From contig JAAYVD010000111.1 in NCBI GenBank assembly GCA_012517355.1, positions 121,847-185,846 on the forward strand: a stretch of 64,000 nucleotides of DNA, given 5' to 3'. The notes under the pieces are model-generated. The model did not search any database and was not told where the DNA came from. It saw nothing but the letters and a program-made list of their open reading frames with translations. Source of the DNA: Candidatus Rifleibacteriota bacterium. Lineage in GTDB: Bacteria; Muiribacteriota; Ozemobacteria; Ozemobacterales; Ozemobacteraceae. Both the position numbers and the translations under genes were made by a program. Numbering within the stretch: the first letter of the stretch is position 1; every line of letters begins with the position of its first letter. Positions 33,214 through 41,767 of this stretch are shown piece after piece.

Positions 33214-33668
33214 GCATTCCCTCCGAAATTGAGATTGGCCTGTTTTGCCGACAGTATACTCCCGATCCTTCCCGGGGCCGCCAGGCAAAGTTGCCCAGGA
33301 TCGGCAAAGAATCAAGACCGAGTCCCCTCCGGGACGGCTTCCGGCAACCTCGGCACCTTTCGGATGGGGAGGGCCCGCGGGTCCACCCCACCCGGTCTTT
33401 CACATCCTGCCATTTCTGGTACCGTCGCGATGCTCGGGAGCCACCCTGGATCAGTCATCAACAAGGGCATGGCCACCGGGCCGCCCCCAACCATCAACCA
33501 TCAACCGGAGGAGGGGGCCGCCCGTCCCTGTCGGGATGCGACATCGGAGATGTCCCGAAACCGTACCGTGTCTTGGGAGGCGGCGGGCAGGAACTCGGCT
33601 GACGATTGCGCGGCCCGGCCCCGGCGACTACAATGGGTCCGACCCGATCCGAACGTTGAGGAGTCCCC
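33214..33668. other. Divergent intergenic region
   Basis: A 455 bp region between divergent genes. A TATACT on the minus strand at ~33253-33258 could be the -10 of the large secreted protein, but no matching -35 is visible. A short CCATCAACCATCAACC direct repeat lies at ~33490. I see no gene. Confidence 0.45.
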
Positions 33669-34148
33669 ATGGAACAGCTGTCCCGCATGATCGCCGTCCT
33701 GAAGCAGAACGAGGAGTTGTTCGCCGCGCTGTATCGCGAGGGAGGCCGGTTGTTTCCCGCCCTGGCCGAGGAGTTCGAGCGGATCGCCCGGGAGGAGGAA
33801 AGCCATGCCAGCCTGTTCGCGGGCATCCAGAGCGACCTGGCCGCCCACCCCGACCGCTGGCGGCAGGGCAGGATCACCCTCGAAACCTGCGAGGGCATGC
33901 AGATGCGGATCAAGGCGGTGCTCGAGGAGGTCAGGCAGGGGAAGGTCGCTCCCCGCTTCCTGTTGACCTCGCTGGCCAGTCTCGAGCAGAGCATGGTCGA
34001 GCGTTCTCTGCACAAGATCATCGAGACCGACGAACCGCGGTTGGCCGATGCCCTGCGGCACATCAGCCAGGGGTTCACCGAACACTTCAGGCGGCTCCAG
34101 GACCTCGAAGCCCGCCTCTTCCCCCCCACCCAGCCCCCCCTGTTCTGA
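33669..34148 (+). CDS. Ferritin-like / rubrerythrin-like helical protein
   Basis: A 159-residue, wholly helical cytoplasmic protein after a TTGAGGAG site. Segments LFAALYREGGRLFPALAEEFERIAREEESHASLF and LTSLASLEQSMVERSLHKIIETDEPRLADALRHISQGFTEHF give the E...E-x-x-H pattern twice (EEESH; E...EH), as in the four-helix di-iron ferritin-like fold. I infer a non-heme di-iron or rubrerythrin-like domain without the rubredoxin zinc ribbon. The reaction is unknown; family members handle peroxide or iron. Monocistronic as far as can be seen. Confidence 0.62.
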   Translation: MEQLSRMIAVLKQNEELFAALYREGGRLFPALAEEFERIAREEESHASLFAGIQSDLAAHPDRWRQGRITLETCEGMQMRIKAVLEEVRQGKVAPRFLLTSLASLEQSMVERSLHKIIETDEPRLADALRHISQGFTEHFRRLQDLEARLFPPTQPPLF

Positions 34149-34223
34149 CCGGCGGTCAGCCGCCGCGACCCCCGCCCACCAGGGTTTCGGGAACCGGGAC
34201 TCCAGCCCGCCGGAAATGAGGAA

Positions 34224-34367
34224 CACCTTGGCCTTGGCAAACCCGCATGGCTGGCTCGCGAGAAAACGGGATTGGTGGAACCATGATCCCGGGGACCCCT
34301 TGCCCCTGAATGGTCCGCATGCCTGGCTCGCGACAAAAGAACCACCGTGGCACCGGTTTCCGGCATG
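34224..34367. repeat. 72 bp imperfect tandem duplication
   Basis: Two units share CGCATG(G/C)CTGGCTCGCGA, starting at 34244 and 34316, flanked by similar CACCTTGGCC/ACCCCTTGCCCC segments before and AAAAC...GTGG-ACC after. The period is 72 bp. The second unit runs into the start of the RND-type gene at 34347-34367. Confidence 0.65.
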
Positions 34368-36611
34368 ATCTGGCAGGCGGCGGTCGGGTGGGTCTACCGG
34401 GTGGTGGTGCGGTTTCCCGGGGCGGTGATCGGGGCGTTCGTCGGGGCGTTCCTGCTCTCGTTCGGGGCGTTCGCGCATATCCACACCGAGAACGAGATCG
34501 AGTCGACGATCACCGACCCGGTCGCGCTGGCCACCTACCGGCAGTTCCAGGACTCGTTCGACGAGGAGCGGAGCATCGTCCTGGCCTGGGAGGTCCCCGA
34601 CCTCGGGCGCGAGACCATCCTGCACCTGAAGGACGTGACCGATGCCCTGCACCGGTTGCCGCACGTCAAGCGTCTGTTCTCGCTGGTCGACCTGTTCAAG
34701 GCCATCCCCGACCGGGAGAAGTTCGCGAAGTATCTGACCGCCCACCGGCTGCGCAACCTCGAGGCGCTGGTGGCCAGCGACACGGTGTTCCGGGGAAGGG
34801 TCCTGTCGCGCGACGGGAAGGCCGTGGCGGTGCTGATCGTTCCCGACACGCGCTGGCCCGACTGGCAGAAGGACCTGTGCGCCGGCATCGAGGCCCTGCG
34901 GCCCACGCTGTTCGGGAGCCGGCCCCACCACGTGTTCGGCTTCCCGTGGTTCAAGGACCGGTTCATGGCCTCGGTCGAGCGCAACAACCGGGTCTTTCTG
35001 ACCGTCAGCGCCATCGCCTGCGCGCTGCTGGCCTGGATCTGCTTCCCCGACCTGGGCATTTTGGTGATGATCGTGCTGGCCGTGCTGATACCCGCCGTGC
35101 TCACCTTCGCCGTCTACTTCCTGCGCGGCAACGGCATCAACCTGTTCACCGCCCCCATCATCCCCTTCGCGCTGGTCGTCTCGTTCAACGAGATCATCTT
35201 CATCATCAGCCACTTCGTGGCGGGGGAAACCCCCGACCGGCCCTATGCCGAGCTGCACGAGCGGACCTTCCGCCACCTGGCCTGGCCCTGCCTGATCAAC
35301 ATGCTCACCACGCTGATCGGGTTCTTCGCCCTGTCGTCGAACCCGTCGCGGAACATCCAGCTGTTCTCGGTCTACACCTCGCTGGCCTGCTTTCTCTCCT
35401 ACGGAGTGATCTTCGGGTTCGTGTTCGCTTTTCTCAAGTTGTACAAACCGAATTTTTCCGTCACCGACACGGGAACCGTCCGGTTTCGCGGCGCGAAGCG
35501 GCTGTTGATGCGATTCGTCTTCCGGCACACCGCCCTCATCCTGGTGGTGACATCCGTCGCCGGCCTCGCCTGCCTGTATGCCTCAACCTCGCTGGCGCGG
35601 CGCAACGGCCTCGAGGACACCTTTCCGGAGCACGATCCCCTGATCGCCGCCTTCCGGTTCGTCGGCGAACGGTTCGGCGGCCCCTACACCATCGACCTGA
35701 TGATCGACGGCCCGGCCGTCCTGACCCCGGACGGCCTGCGCGCCGTGGCGCAGGTCCAGGAGCGGGTCCGGCAGACCGCCGGCGTCAACGCCGCCTTCTC
35801 CGTCGTCGACCTCGTGCACGACTTCACCGGCCGGTTCTCGTCGGAACCATCCATCCCCGAGTCGGCCGAGTTCATCGAATCGATCGTCAGCTTCTACGCC
35901 AGCCGCGGCATGACCGGCTTCTTCGTCAGCCCCGACAAGAAGCGCCTGACCATCAAGATCGGGGTGTCCAGCTCGGACGACCGCGAGATCCTCGACGTGG
36001 CCCGGGCCATCGGTTCGGCCGCCGCCGACCTGCTGCCGGCCGGGCTCACCGCGCGGCTGACCGGCGAGATCTACCTCAACGCCCTGATGCAGCGGCTGAT
36101 CCTGACGAACGTCTGGTGGTCGTTCGGGGCCGCCCTGGCCATGATCGCCGCCACCTTCCTGGCCGTCTTCCGCAGCCTGCGGTTGTCGTTCTTCGCCCTG
36201 CTGGTCAACTTCCTGCCCATCCTCGGCGCCTACATCCTGGCCCACCTCGTGGGGGTGCCGCTCAATCCCTCGACGGCGGTGGTGGGCTGCGTGATGAGCG
36301 GCCTGGTGGTCGACGACACGCTCCACATGCTGACCTGTTACCGCGAGCGGCGGCGGCGCAGCCGGGTGCGCCGGACCTGGTACGTGCTCGACCAGCTGTT
36401 CCACCCCGTGCTGGCCTCGGCGATGTTGTTGGGCCTGGGCAACGCGATCTTCGTCTGCAGCGACTTCAAGCCCTTCCGCTACTTCGGCGGCATCGGCGCC
36501 ACCATCGTGGTCCTGGGCATCATCGGCGACCTGGTGGTGCTCCCCGCCCTGTTCCTGGCCGCCGGCGAGGTGGAGCCGGAGTCACGGGTTCCCGACTCCG
36601 ACCGGAGGTAG
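34347..36611 (+). CDS. RND/MMPL superfamily exporter
   Basis: A 754-residue inner-membrane transporter with the duplicated RND plan. TM1 is at ~20-42, a periplasmic loop follows to ~210, then five helices (~210-380, e.g. LTVSAIACALLAWICFPDLGILVMIVLAVLIPAVLTF). TM7 is near 395-413, a second loop runs to ~585, and five last helices follow. The second half keeps the VVDDTLHML motif of the proton-relay region; the matching site in the first half reads SFNEIIFIISHF and lacks the Asp. Such proteins export lipids, hopanoids or drugs. The start could be the GTG at 34347 or the ATG at 34365; neither has a strong ribosome site, and the repeat unit ends here. Confidence 0.85.
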   Translation: MAPVSGMIWQAAVGWVYRVVVRFPGAVIGAFVGAFLLSFGAFAHIHTENEIESTITDPVALATYRQFQDSFDEERSIVLAWEVPDLGRETILHLKDVTDALHRLPHVKRLFSLVDLFKAIPDREKFAKYLTAHRLRNLEALVASDTVFRGRVLSRDGKAVAVLIVPDTRWPDWQKDLCAGIEALRPTLFGSRPHHVFGFPWFKDRFMASVERNNRVFLTVSAIACALLAWICFPDLGILVMIVLAVLIPAVLTFAVYFLRGNGINLFTAPIIPFALVVSFNEIIFIISHFVAGETPDRPYAELHERTFRHLAWPCLINMLTTLIGFFALSSNPSRNIQLFSVYTSLACFLSYGVIFGFVFAFLKLYKPNFSVTDTGTVRFRGAKRLLMRFVFRHTALILVVTSVAGLACLYASTSLARRNGLEDTFPEHDPLIAAFRFVGERFGGPYTIDLMIDGPAVLTPDGLRAVAQVQERVRQTAGVNAAFSVVDLVHDFTGRFSSEPSIPESAEFIESIVSFYASRGMTGFFVSPDKKRLTIKIGVSSSDDREILDVARAIGSAAADLLPAGLTARLTGEIYLNALMQRLILTNVWWSFGAALAMIAATFLAVFRSLRLSFFALLVNFLPILGAYILAHLVGVPLNPSTAVVGCVMSGLVVDDTLHMLTCYRERRRRSRVRRTWYVLDQLFHPVLASAMLLGLGNAIFVCSDFKPFRYFGGIGATIVVLGIIGDLVVLPALFLAAGEVEPESRVPDSDRR

Positions 36612-36768
36612 GAGAGCCGAGCGAAGACTCGAACCACCGTTCCATCCAGGGTTTTTCTGCGTAGGAAGGGCGAAGCCCGCTCTCGCGGAGGAATGGCCAA
36701 CGGTGAGGGGCGCCTCGAGGAACCGGGGAAAGTCGGGCCGCCTGCCGGAACGATCGACGGCGGCCCGG

Positions 36769-37590
36769 TCAGGGGGGGCCGACGGCCGATGAGGCCGTCG
36801 TCTGGCCAGGGTTCACGGACGAGGCAGGTTCGCTGGCTGGTTCCGGGTTGGCGAGAGAAGCGGGTGGATCGATGGGCCGCACCGCCGGGGCGGTGGCCGG
36901 CAGGTTGCCGACGACCCAGCCCAGGGCTTCATCGAAGAGTTCGTCCGGGGCCCGGCGATGGCCACCCTCGAACTCGAACCAGCGGGTGGTCCAGCCGCGC
37001 TTCTTGAGGAACTTTTCGTCCTCCCGCATCAGCTTGAAGTTGAAGTCAGTCGGGCTGGTCAAAAAGGCGCAGATTTTGTTTTGAGGATACCGCTCCGGCC
37101 TTTTGAGGCTGTTTTCATGGATGTATCCGACATTGCTGATGACGGCGGCGACGACGTTCGGATACAGGAACGAGAACAGGTGGGCCGTCATGCCGCCACC
37201 CGAGACCCCCGTTCCGATGATGAGGGTAGGATCGAGGGGGTACTCGTCCGCCAACGCAGGCACCAACCCGGTGGCGATACGCCGCAGGGCCGGCGGCACG
37301 TCCATCCCGTTGCGGACCACCTTCGAGCAGAATAGCAGGCACCGGTGGGTCCGGGCGTGCTCGTGCAGGTGCCGCAACAGGTCATCGGCGTCTGCCCCCG
37401 GCGAAAAAGCCACGATCAAGGGATACCGCCGCCCGCTGTCCAGGGTGTCGGGAATGTACAAGACGAATTCGGGCTTCTCGATGACCTCGCCCGCAGGCTC
37501 CCCCGCCGTCGCAGGCGGGCCGACGCGGCTCACCGCGGCAAGAACCACGAGCCAGGTCAGACCCCACAGCCATCCGCGGATTTTCCTCAT
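36769..37590 (-). CDS. Secreted alpha/beta-hydrolase (esterase-like)
   Basis: A 273-residue protein starting MRKIRGWLWGLTWLVVLAAV, a signal peptide, after a GGAGGG site. The mature part opens with FVLYIPDTLDSGRRYPLIVAFSPG, as in PHB-depolymerase and feruloyl-esterase-like hydrolases. The nucleophile elbow is GTGVSGGGM (~130, Ser in G-x-S-x-G). A late FEGGHRRAPDELFDEAL supplies the His, and the Asp of DFNFKLMREDEKF or SPTDF is the likely acid. The tail is Pro/Ala/Ser-rich. Substrate unknown. Monocistronic. Confidence 0.75.
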   Translation of the reverse strand: MRKIRGWLWGLTWLVVLAAVSRVGPPATAGEPAGEVIEKPEFVLYIPDTLDSGRRYPLIVAFSPGADADDLLRHLHEHARTHRCLLFCSKVVRNGMDVPPALRRIATGLVPALADEYPLDPTLIIGTGVSGGGMTAHLFSFLYPNVVAAVISNVGYIHENSLKRPERYPQNKICAFLTSPTDFNFKLMREDEKFLKKRGWTTRWFEFEGGHRRAPDELFDEALGWVVGNLPATAPAVRPIDPPASLANPEPASEPASSVNPGQTTASSAVGPP

Positions 37591-37621
37591 ACACCGTCCC
37601 TCCGACACCGTTTTCTCGGCC

Positions 37622-37773
37622 CTTCAGCATTTCGAATGGCTCATCAATACACGTTCTTCAACCGAACATCGATGCTGATTGCGGCGATCGCGCCGGCGAC
37701 TTTCGTCGCCATTTCCCCCCTTATTCCCTTTCCCCTTCCGCCCTCTAGGTCTTTGTTGCAATGCGAAAGTCTC
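37622..37773. repeat. Dispersed repeat family A, copy 3
   Basis: The plus strand runs CTTCAGCATTTCGAA, TCATCAATACACGTTCTTC, GAACATCGATGCTGATTGCG, CGACTTTCGTCGCCATTTCC, TTCCCTTTCCCCTTCCGCCC and GCAATGCGAAAGTCTC. It matches the reverse complement of copy 1 almost throughout. It lies between two minus-strand genes where no gene is visible. Confidence 0.75.
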
Positions 37774-37866
37774 ATCGTCCTCGATCCGGTCCGGACGGCG
37801 GTCGCACCTTCAGAAATGCCACCCTGACGTCGGGTTGCCGGGGATGTCCCGGCGGACAGCCGCCGT

Positions 37867-38397
37867 CTATTCGAACACCTCCGTATCGGTCAGCAGCCGT
37901 TGCAGGATGGCGGTGCCGTCGGGGCCGACCAGGATCTCGACCCGGTTGGCATCTGGCTTTTCCCGCATGGCCTTGTCGATCTCATGGCGACGGGCCTCGG
38001 GAATGTAGAACCGCTCGATGCCGTAGACGACCCGGCTGCCGTGCTCCATCCGGCCCTTGATGGCCACCTCGCCGTCGGCAAGCGTGTCGGGCTTCTTCCG
38101 GGCCAGGAAGAGGGGCCGGGCACACCCCTCGGGACCGGGCTTCACCACGGCATACACGGTTTCCCCGTTGGAGAAGCGCGCGTCGGTGCCTGGCGGAAAC
38201 CTGCCGGTCTGCGAGATCTCGAACCCGAGGGTCATGTAGTAGCCGCTCATGATGCTGTAGGGGTCGACCGGCACGACCTTGAGGATGACCGGCGTTCCGG
38301 TCAGGCGGGCGGTCAGCTTGGGCAGGGGCACCAGCAGCAGGATCACCAGCTGCAGGGCCAGGCCGCCGAAGAACAGGGCCTTGCGATGCTCAGCCAC
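37867..38397 (-). CDS. GDYXXLXY-domain membrane-anchored protein
   Basis: A 176-residue protein with one N-terminal helix (ALFFGGLALQLVILLLVPLP) and a beta-rich outer domain containing VDPYSIMSGYYMTLGFEIS, the degenerate GDYxxLxY-like signature of the family, and VVYGIERFYIPE. It is typically encoded beside DUF2157 membrane proteins, as here. The ATG overlaps the DUF2157 stop by 8 bases, so the two are translationally coupled and probably form one membrane complex. The function of the family is unknown. Confidence 0.82.
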   Translation of the reverse strand: MAEHRKALFFGGLALQLVILLLVPLPKLTARLTGTPVILKVVPVDPYSIMSGYYMTLGFEISQTGRFPPGTDARFSNGETVYAVVKPGPEGCARPLFLARKKPDTLADGEVAIKGRMEHGSRVVYGIERFYIPEARRHEIDKAMREKPDANRVEILVGPDGTAILQRLLTDTEVFE

Positions 38398-39856
38398 GGG
38401 GGGCCTCCTTTCTCTGCAGGAAGCGCTCGTAGGCGTTCCCCGCGTAGATGGTGCCGAGGCCGAGGGCCAGGAAGGCCACCGACTTGAGCAGCAGCGAGGT
38501 CTCGTATTCGAAGAAACGGGCCACGACCAGGAGGAAGAGCAGGCCCATGCCGGTCCAGAAGGAACGGCGGTCGGCCTCCCCCACCCCCGGGGCCAGGGCT
38601 GCCACGGCGAAGCAGAGGAACGCGCCGTGGGCGACGAACACGGCCGCCACCTGGGACGACTGGATGAGCAGCAGGAAGAACAGCAACCCGGCCCCGCCCG
38701 TCAGGGTTGCCAGGCGGACCTGCCGCCAGGGCTGGCCGGCGGCGCGCCGGCTCTCCTCGCGCAGCAGCCACCCGGCGAGCCCGACGATGACCAGCAGGGG
38801 CAGCAGCCAGCCGATGCCCTCGATGCCGCGGAGGCCACGCCACGGCCAGATGTCCTTGAAGGTGGCGACGAAGGCCAGGAAGACGCAGATGGCAAAACCG
38901 AACTTGTGGAGGTCGTGGCCGGTATCCTCGAGGGTGGGAATCCGCCGGACCGCTTCGGCGGCAATCAGGACGAGAAAGAGCAGGGCGATGGTCGTCGACC
39001 AGACCCCGTATTCCGAATCGCTCGAGGCCGCGGCCGCGGGGATGGCGGTGAACAGCACCGCCAGCACCACCCCGCTGGTGAGCCAGCGCGACCGGGCCTG
39101 CCGGGCGAGGGCCAAGAACACCCCCGCCAGTATCCAGGGAAACACCAGCATGAAGGCGGTCCAGGCGGTCGACCAGCCGGCACCCCCAGGCCGGTTCCAG
39201 AACGAGGAACCCAAAGACCAGATCACGGCCAGCAGCAGGCTCAGACCGCCGGTCGGCCCGCTGGCGCAGGCGAAGGCGAGGGGAAGGGTTCCCAACGCCC
39301 AGGCGCCGACCCCGCGGAACAGGTCGCCCGAGATGTGGAAGATCTGGGCGATCAGCCCGATGTTCGCGCCGAAGACCAGGCAGCCGACGAAGATCAGCGC
39401 TTTGCCCAGCGCCTCCCGGTCGCGGGCCGTCCACAGCCACCAACCCGCCAGGTGGAACCCCAACCAGGTGGCCGCAAGCAGGGCCAGCTTGACCGGCACC
39501 GGCATGCCCTCCCAGTGGGCGGCGACGAAGGCCAGGACCCCGCCGCCGGTCAGCAACCCGCCCAGGATGAACAGGTTGCGGGTCATCAGGCTTCCCGACT
39601 CGGCCCCCAACTGGTCGAGCCGATACCACTGGTTCAGGGTCGCCGCGCCGGCCGCCGGCACCAGACCGGCCTTCTGCCAGAGCGGCAGTTGCCCGGCCAG
39701 GTCGTGCCGGAACTGGTCGGAGAGCAACAGGCCCTCCGGCTGGGGGGATGGGCTCTCCGCTGGGGGATTCGCATGTTCCCGGCCCGGGGTGCCCGCGCCG
39801 GGCAGGGGTGAAAAGCCTTCCGGCCCGGTCGGCATCGGCGGCAGGTCGTTGCTCAT
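38390..39856 (-). CDS. DUF2157 polytopic membrane protein
   Basis: A 488-residue protein; AAAGGAGG precedes the ATG at 39856. A Pro-rich cytoplasmic start is followed by a short soluble domain (DQFRHDLAGQLPLWQKAGLV...AATLNQWY) typical of DUF2157, then about twelve membrane helices, starting with LFILGGLLTGGGVLAFVAAHW and ALLAATWLGFHLAGWWLW. It ends in a basic tail (AYERFLQRKEAPRG). The gene pairs with the overlapping GDYXXLXY gene. Role unknown; a signalling or transport function has been supposed for the family. Confidence 0.85.
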   Translation of the reverse strand: MSNDLPPMPTGPEGFSPLPGAGTPGREHANPPAESPSPQPEGLLLSDQFRHDLAGQLPLWQKAGLVPAAGAATLNQWYRLDQLGAESGSLMTRNLFILGGLLTGGGVLAFVAAHWEGMPVPVKLALLAATWLGFHLAGWWLWTARDREALGKALIFVGCLVFGANIGLIAQIFHISGDLFRGVGAWALGTLPLAFACASGPTGGLSLLLAVIWSLGSSFWNRPGGAGWSTAWTAFMLVFPWILAGVFLALARQARSRWLTSGVVLAVLFTAIPAAAASSDSEYGVWSTTIALLFLVLIAAEAVRRIPTLEDTGHDLHKFGFAICVFLAFVATFKDIWPWRGLRGIEGIGWLLPLLVIVGLAGWLLREESRRAAGQPWRQVRLATLTGGAGLLFFLLLIQSSQVAAVFVAHGAFLCFAVAALAPGVGEADRRSFWTGMGLLFLLVVARFFEYETSLLLKSVAFLALGLGTIYAGNAYERFLQRKEAPRG

Positions 39857-39981
39857 CGTGGGCGCCTCCTTTCCCTGTCTCAGGGCGGTCTCCCCCCTTT
39901 CTCCCACGTTCCCCCTCCCGCGTCAACCCCAGGATCCATGATCGTGCCGATGTTCACGGGGAGAACCAGTGGTCAACCCGC

Positions 39982-40042
39982 TGTCGGTGCGCAACCGTGG
40001 GTTTCGCGGGGCCATTGATGGAGGCGTGGGCCCGCTCCGTCG
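39982..40042. repeat. Dispersed repeat family B, copy 5 (partial)
   Basis: GTCGGTGCGCAACCGTGGGT then TTCGCGGGGCCATTGATGG resembles the second unit of copy 1 (GTGAACCGGGGGTTTCGCGC then CGCCATCGATG). It lies in the 295 bp gap between the DUF2157 gene and the clostripain-like gene, which otherwise shows no gene or clear promoter. Confidence 0.45.
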
Positions 40043-40151
40043 GCCGGGAAAATGGGGCCGGCCGGCCCGCCCCGCGATCGGGGGAGAGCCCTTGCCAGGG
40101 AGCGATCCCGGCGGTATCGTGGAGGGAACCCCTGCGAACAGGAACGATGAC

Positions 40152-41603
40152 ATGACCCGACGCTTCCCCTGGTCCTCCGTCCTCGGCGTGCTGGTGGCCC
40201 TCTGCTGGTCGGTGCTGCCTGCCCGCGCCACCTCCCCCGTGAAGGAATGGACGTTCCTCGTGTTCGTCAACGCCGACAACAACCTCGACGACCACGGGCT
40301 GGACGACCACCAGGAGATGGCGGCCGCCGGCTCCAACGGCCACCTGAACATCGTCACCCTGTTCGACCGGTTCCAGGGCCCCGCGACGATCAACTTCATC
40401 GAGAAGAACCAGGTGCGGCCGATCCGGGAGCTGGGCGAGGTCGATATGGGCGACCCCCGGGTCCTGGTACAATTCGTCAAGGACATGGTGGCCGAGTTTC
40501 CGGCCCGGCACTACGCCCTCGTGGTGTGGAACCACGGCTCCGGCTGGAAGACCCATCCCGAAAAGGGCATCTCCTACGACGACGAGTCGGGGAACCACAT
40601 CACCACGAACCAGCTCGGCGCGGCCATGGCCGACATCAAGGGGTTCCTCGGCCGCAACCTCGACCTCCTGGCCATGGACGCCTGCCTGATGCAGATGCTG
40701 GAAGTGGCCTGGGCGGTCCACGGGTCGGTCGATTTCGTGGTGGCCTCCGAGGAGGTCGAACCCATCGAGGGGTATCCCTACACGTCCATCCTCGGCCGGG
40801 TGACGCCGGCCACGACCCCCGCCGATTTCTGCCGGCTGATCGTGCAGCAGTATGGCAACTTCTACGCGACCTACGAGCCCTCCGACCCGTGGGAGGACAT
40901 GACCCACGCCGGGCGGCCCGGCCGCATCCTGGACACCACGCAGTCGGCCATCGACTGCGCGAAATTGCCGGCCGTCAAGGTTGCCCTCGACGACCTTTGC
41001 TCCCGGCTCCTGGCCGGCGACGATGACGGGCCGCTCGGCGAGGCGATCAGGACCGTGCAACGGTTCTCGACCTCCGCCAACGTCGACCTCGCCGACCTGC
41101 TCGCCCGCCTGCGGGCCGCCTCCCCCGATGCCGGCCTGCACCAGTTGATCGACCGGGCCCAGGCCACCCTCGCCGGGGCGATCCTCGTCAGCACGGCCAC
41201 CAGCGCGGATGAAGGCAGGGCCGCGAACCGGGGTTCCGGACGTCACGCGAGCCTGACCCCCAGGCGCGGCTTCCGCGCCAACGGCCTGGCCATCTTCTTC
41301 CCCAAGGCCTCGGCCGGCCTGCTCCCGGGGTATCACGACCTGGCCTGGGCGGCCGATTCCCTCTGGGACGACCTGCTGGTCGGGTTCTTCCAGCGCTCCG
41401 AGACGACCGCCCTCCGGCAAGCCGTCGAGGCCGGCGACATCGGCACCCTGCGGGCCTGGCGGGCGGCCGCCCACGCCGGGAACCGGGAGGTGACTGACCG
41501 GGTGCTTGCCGCCCTCCGGTTCCGGGTCTTCTGCGAGGGCGACCTGCCCGCCAGCCGGCAAACGGAGGTCGCGGCCTGCCTGGCCCCGGTCGGGACTCCC
41601 TGA
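40152..41603 (+). CDS. Secreted clostripain-like (C11) cysteine protease
   Basis: A 483-residue peptidase C11 family protein with a signal peptide (MTRRFPWSSVLGVLVALCWSVLPARA) after AGGAACGATGAC. The mature part begins EWTFLVFVNADNNLDDHGLDD, the usual C11 opening. The catalytic His is in VVWNHGSGW (~127) and the catalytic Cys in LLAMDACLMQMLEVAW (~177), each with family context (EVEPIEGYPYTSIL follows). C11 enzymes cut after Arg or Lys. The C-terminal ~120 residues are outside the core, with a low-complexity Arg/Gly/Ser stretch (~355-370). Likely exported, possibly a substrate of the local type II system, and with trypsin-like specificity that could interact with the P1-Lys serpin; both are inferences. 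Confidence 0.88.
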   Translation: MTRRFPWSSVLGVLVALCWSVLPARATSPVKEWTFLVFVNADNNLDDHGLDDHQEMAAAGSNGHLNIVTLFDRFQGPATINFIEKNQVRPIRELGEVDMGDPRVLVQFVKDMVAEFPARHYALVVWNHGSGWKTHPEKGISYDDESGNHITTNQLGAAMADIKGFLGRNLDLLAMDACLMQMLEVAWAVHGSVDFVVASEEVEPIEGYPYTSILGRVTPATTPADFCRLIVQQYGNFYATYEPSDPWEDMTHAGRPGRILDTTQSAIDCAKLPAVKVALDDLCSRLLAGDDDGPLGEAIRTVQRFSTSANVDLADLLARLRAASPDAGLHQLIDRAQATLAGAILVSTATSADEGRAANRGSGRHASLTPRRGFRANGLAIFFPKASAGLLPGYHDLAWAADSLWDDLLVGFFQRSETTALRQAVEAGDIGTLRAWRAAAHAGNREVTDRVLAALRFRVFCEGDLPASRQTEVAACLAPVGTP

Positions 41604-41623
41604 ATCCGCCCTGACACGACCAC

Positions 41624-41652
41624 TTGCGTCGCCTTTGTACTATTCATATGTA
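41624..41652 (+). promoter_or_regulatory. Probable promoter of the secreted protein at 41768
   Basis: TTGCGT (41624-41629), 17 bp spacer, TATGTA (41647-41652) in an AT-rich island (CTATTCATATGTATGG) 20 bases after the protease stop. Confidence 0.5.
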
Positions 41653-41767
41653 TGGTACTGCTGGCCCCGTCTTCGCATGTCCGCCCGTTTTGGCCGTCCC
41701 GGCAGCCGCCCGGCCCAGGATCTCCGCCGGCCACTCCAGAAATCCCCACTCGAGAAGGAGAATTTCC

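Noticed and set aside
36612..36768. A TTCGAGTC-like stretch suggesting a tRNA T-arm
   Set aside because: No cloverleaf can be drawn around it; no tRNA or rRNA gene was found anywhere in the window.
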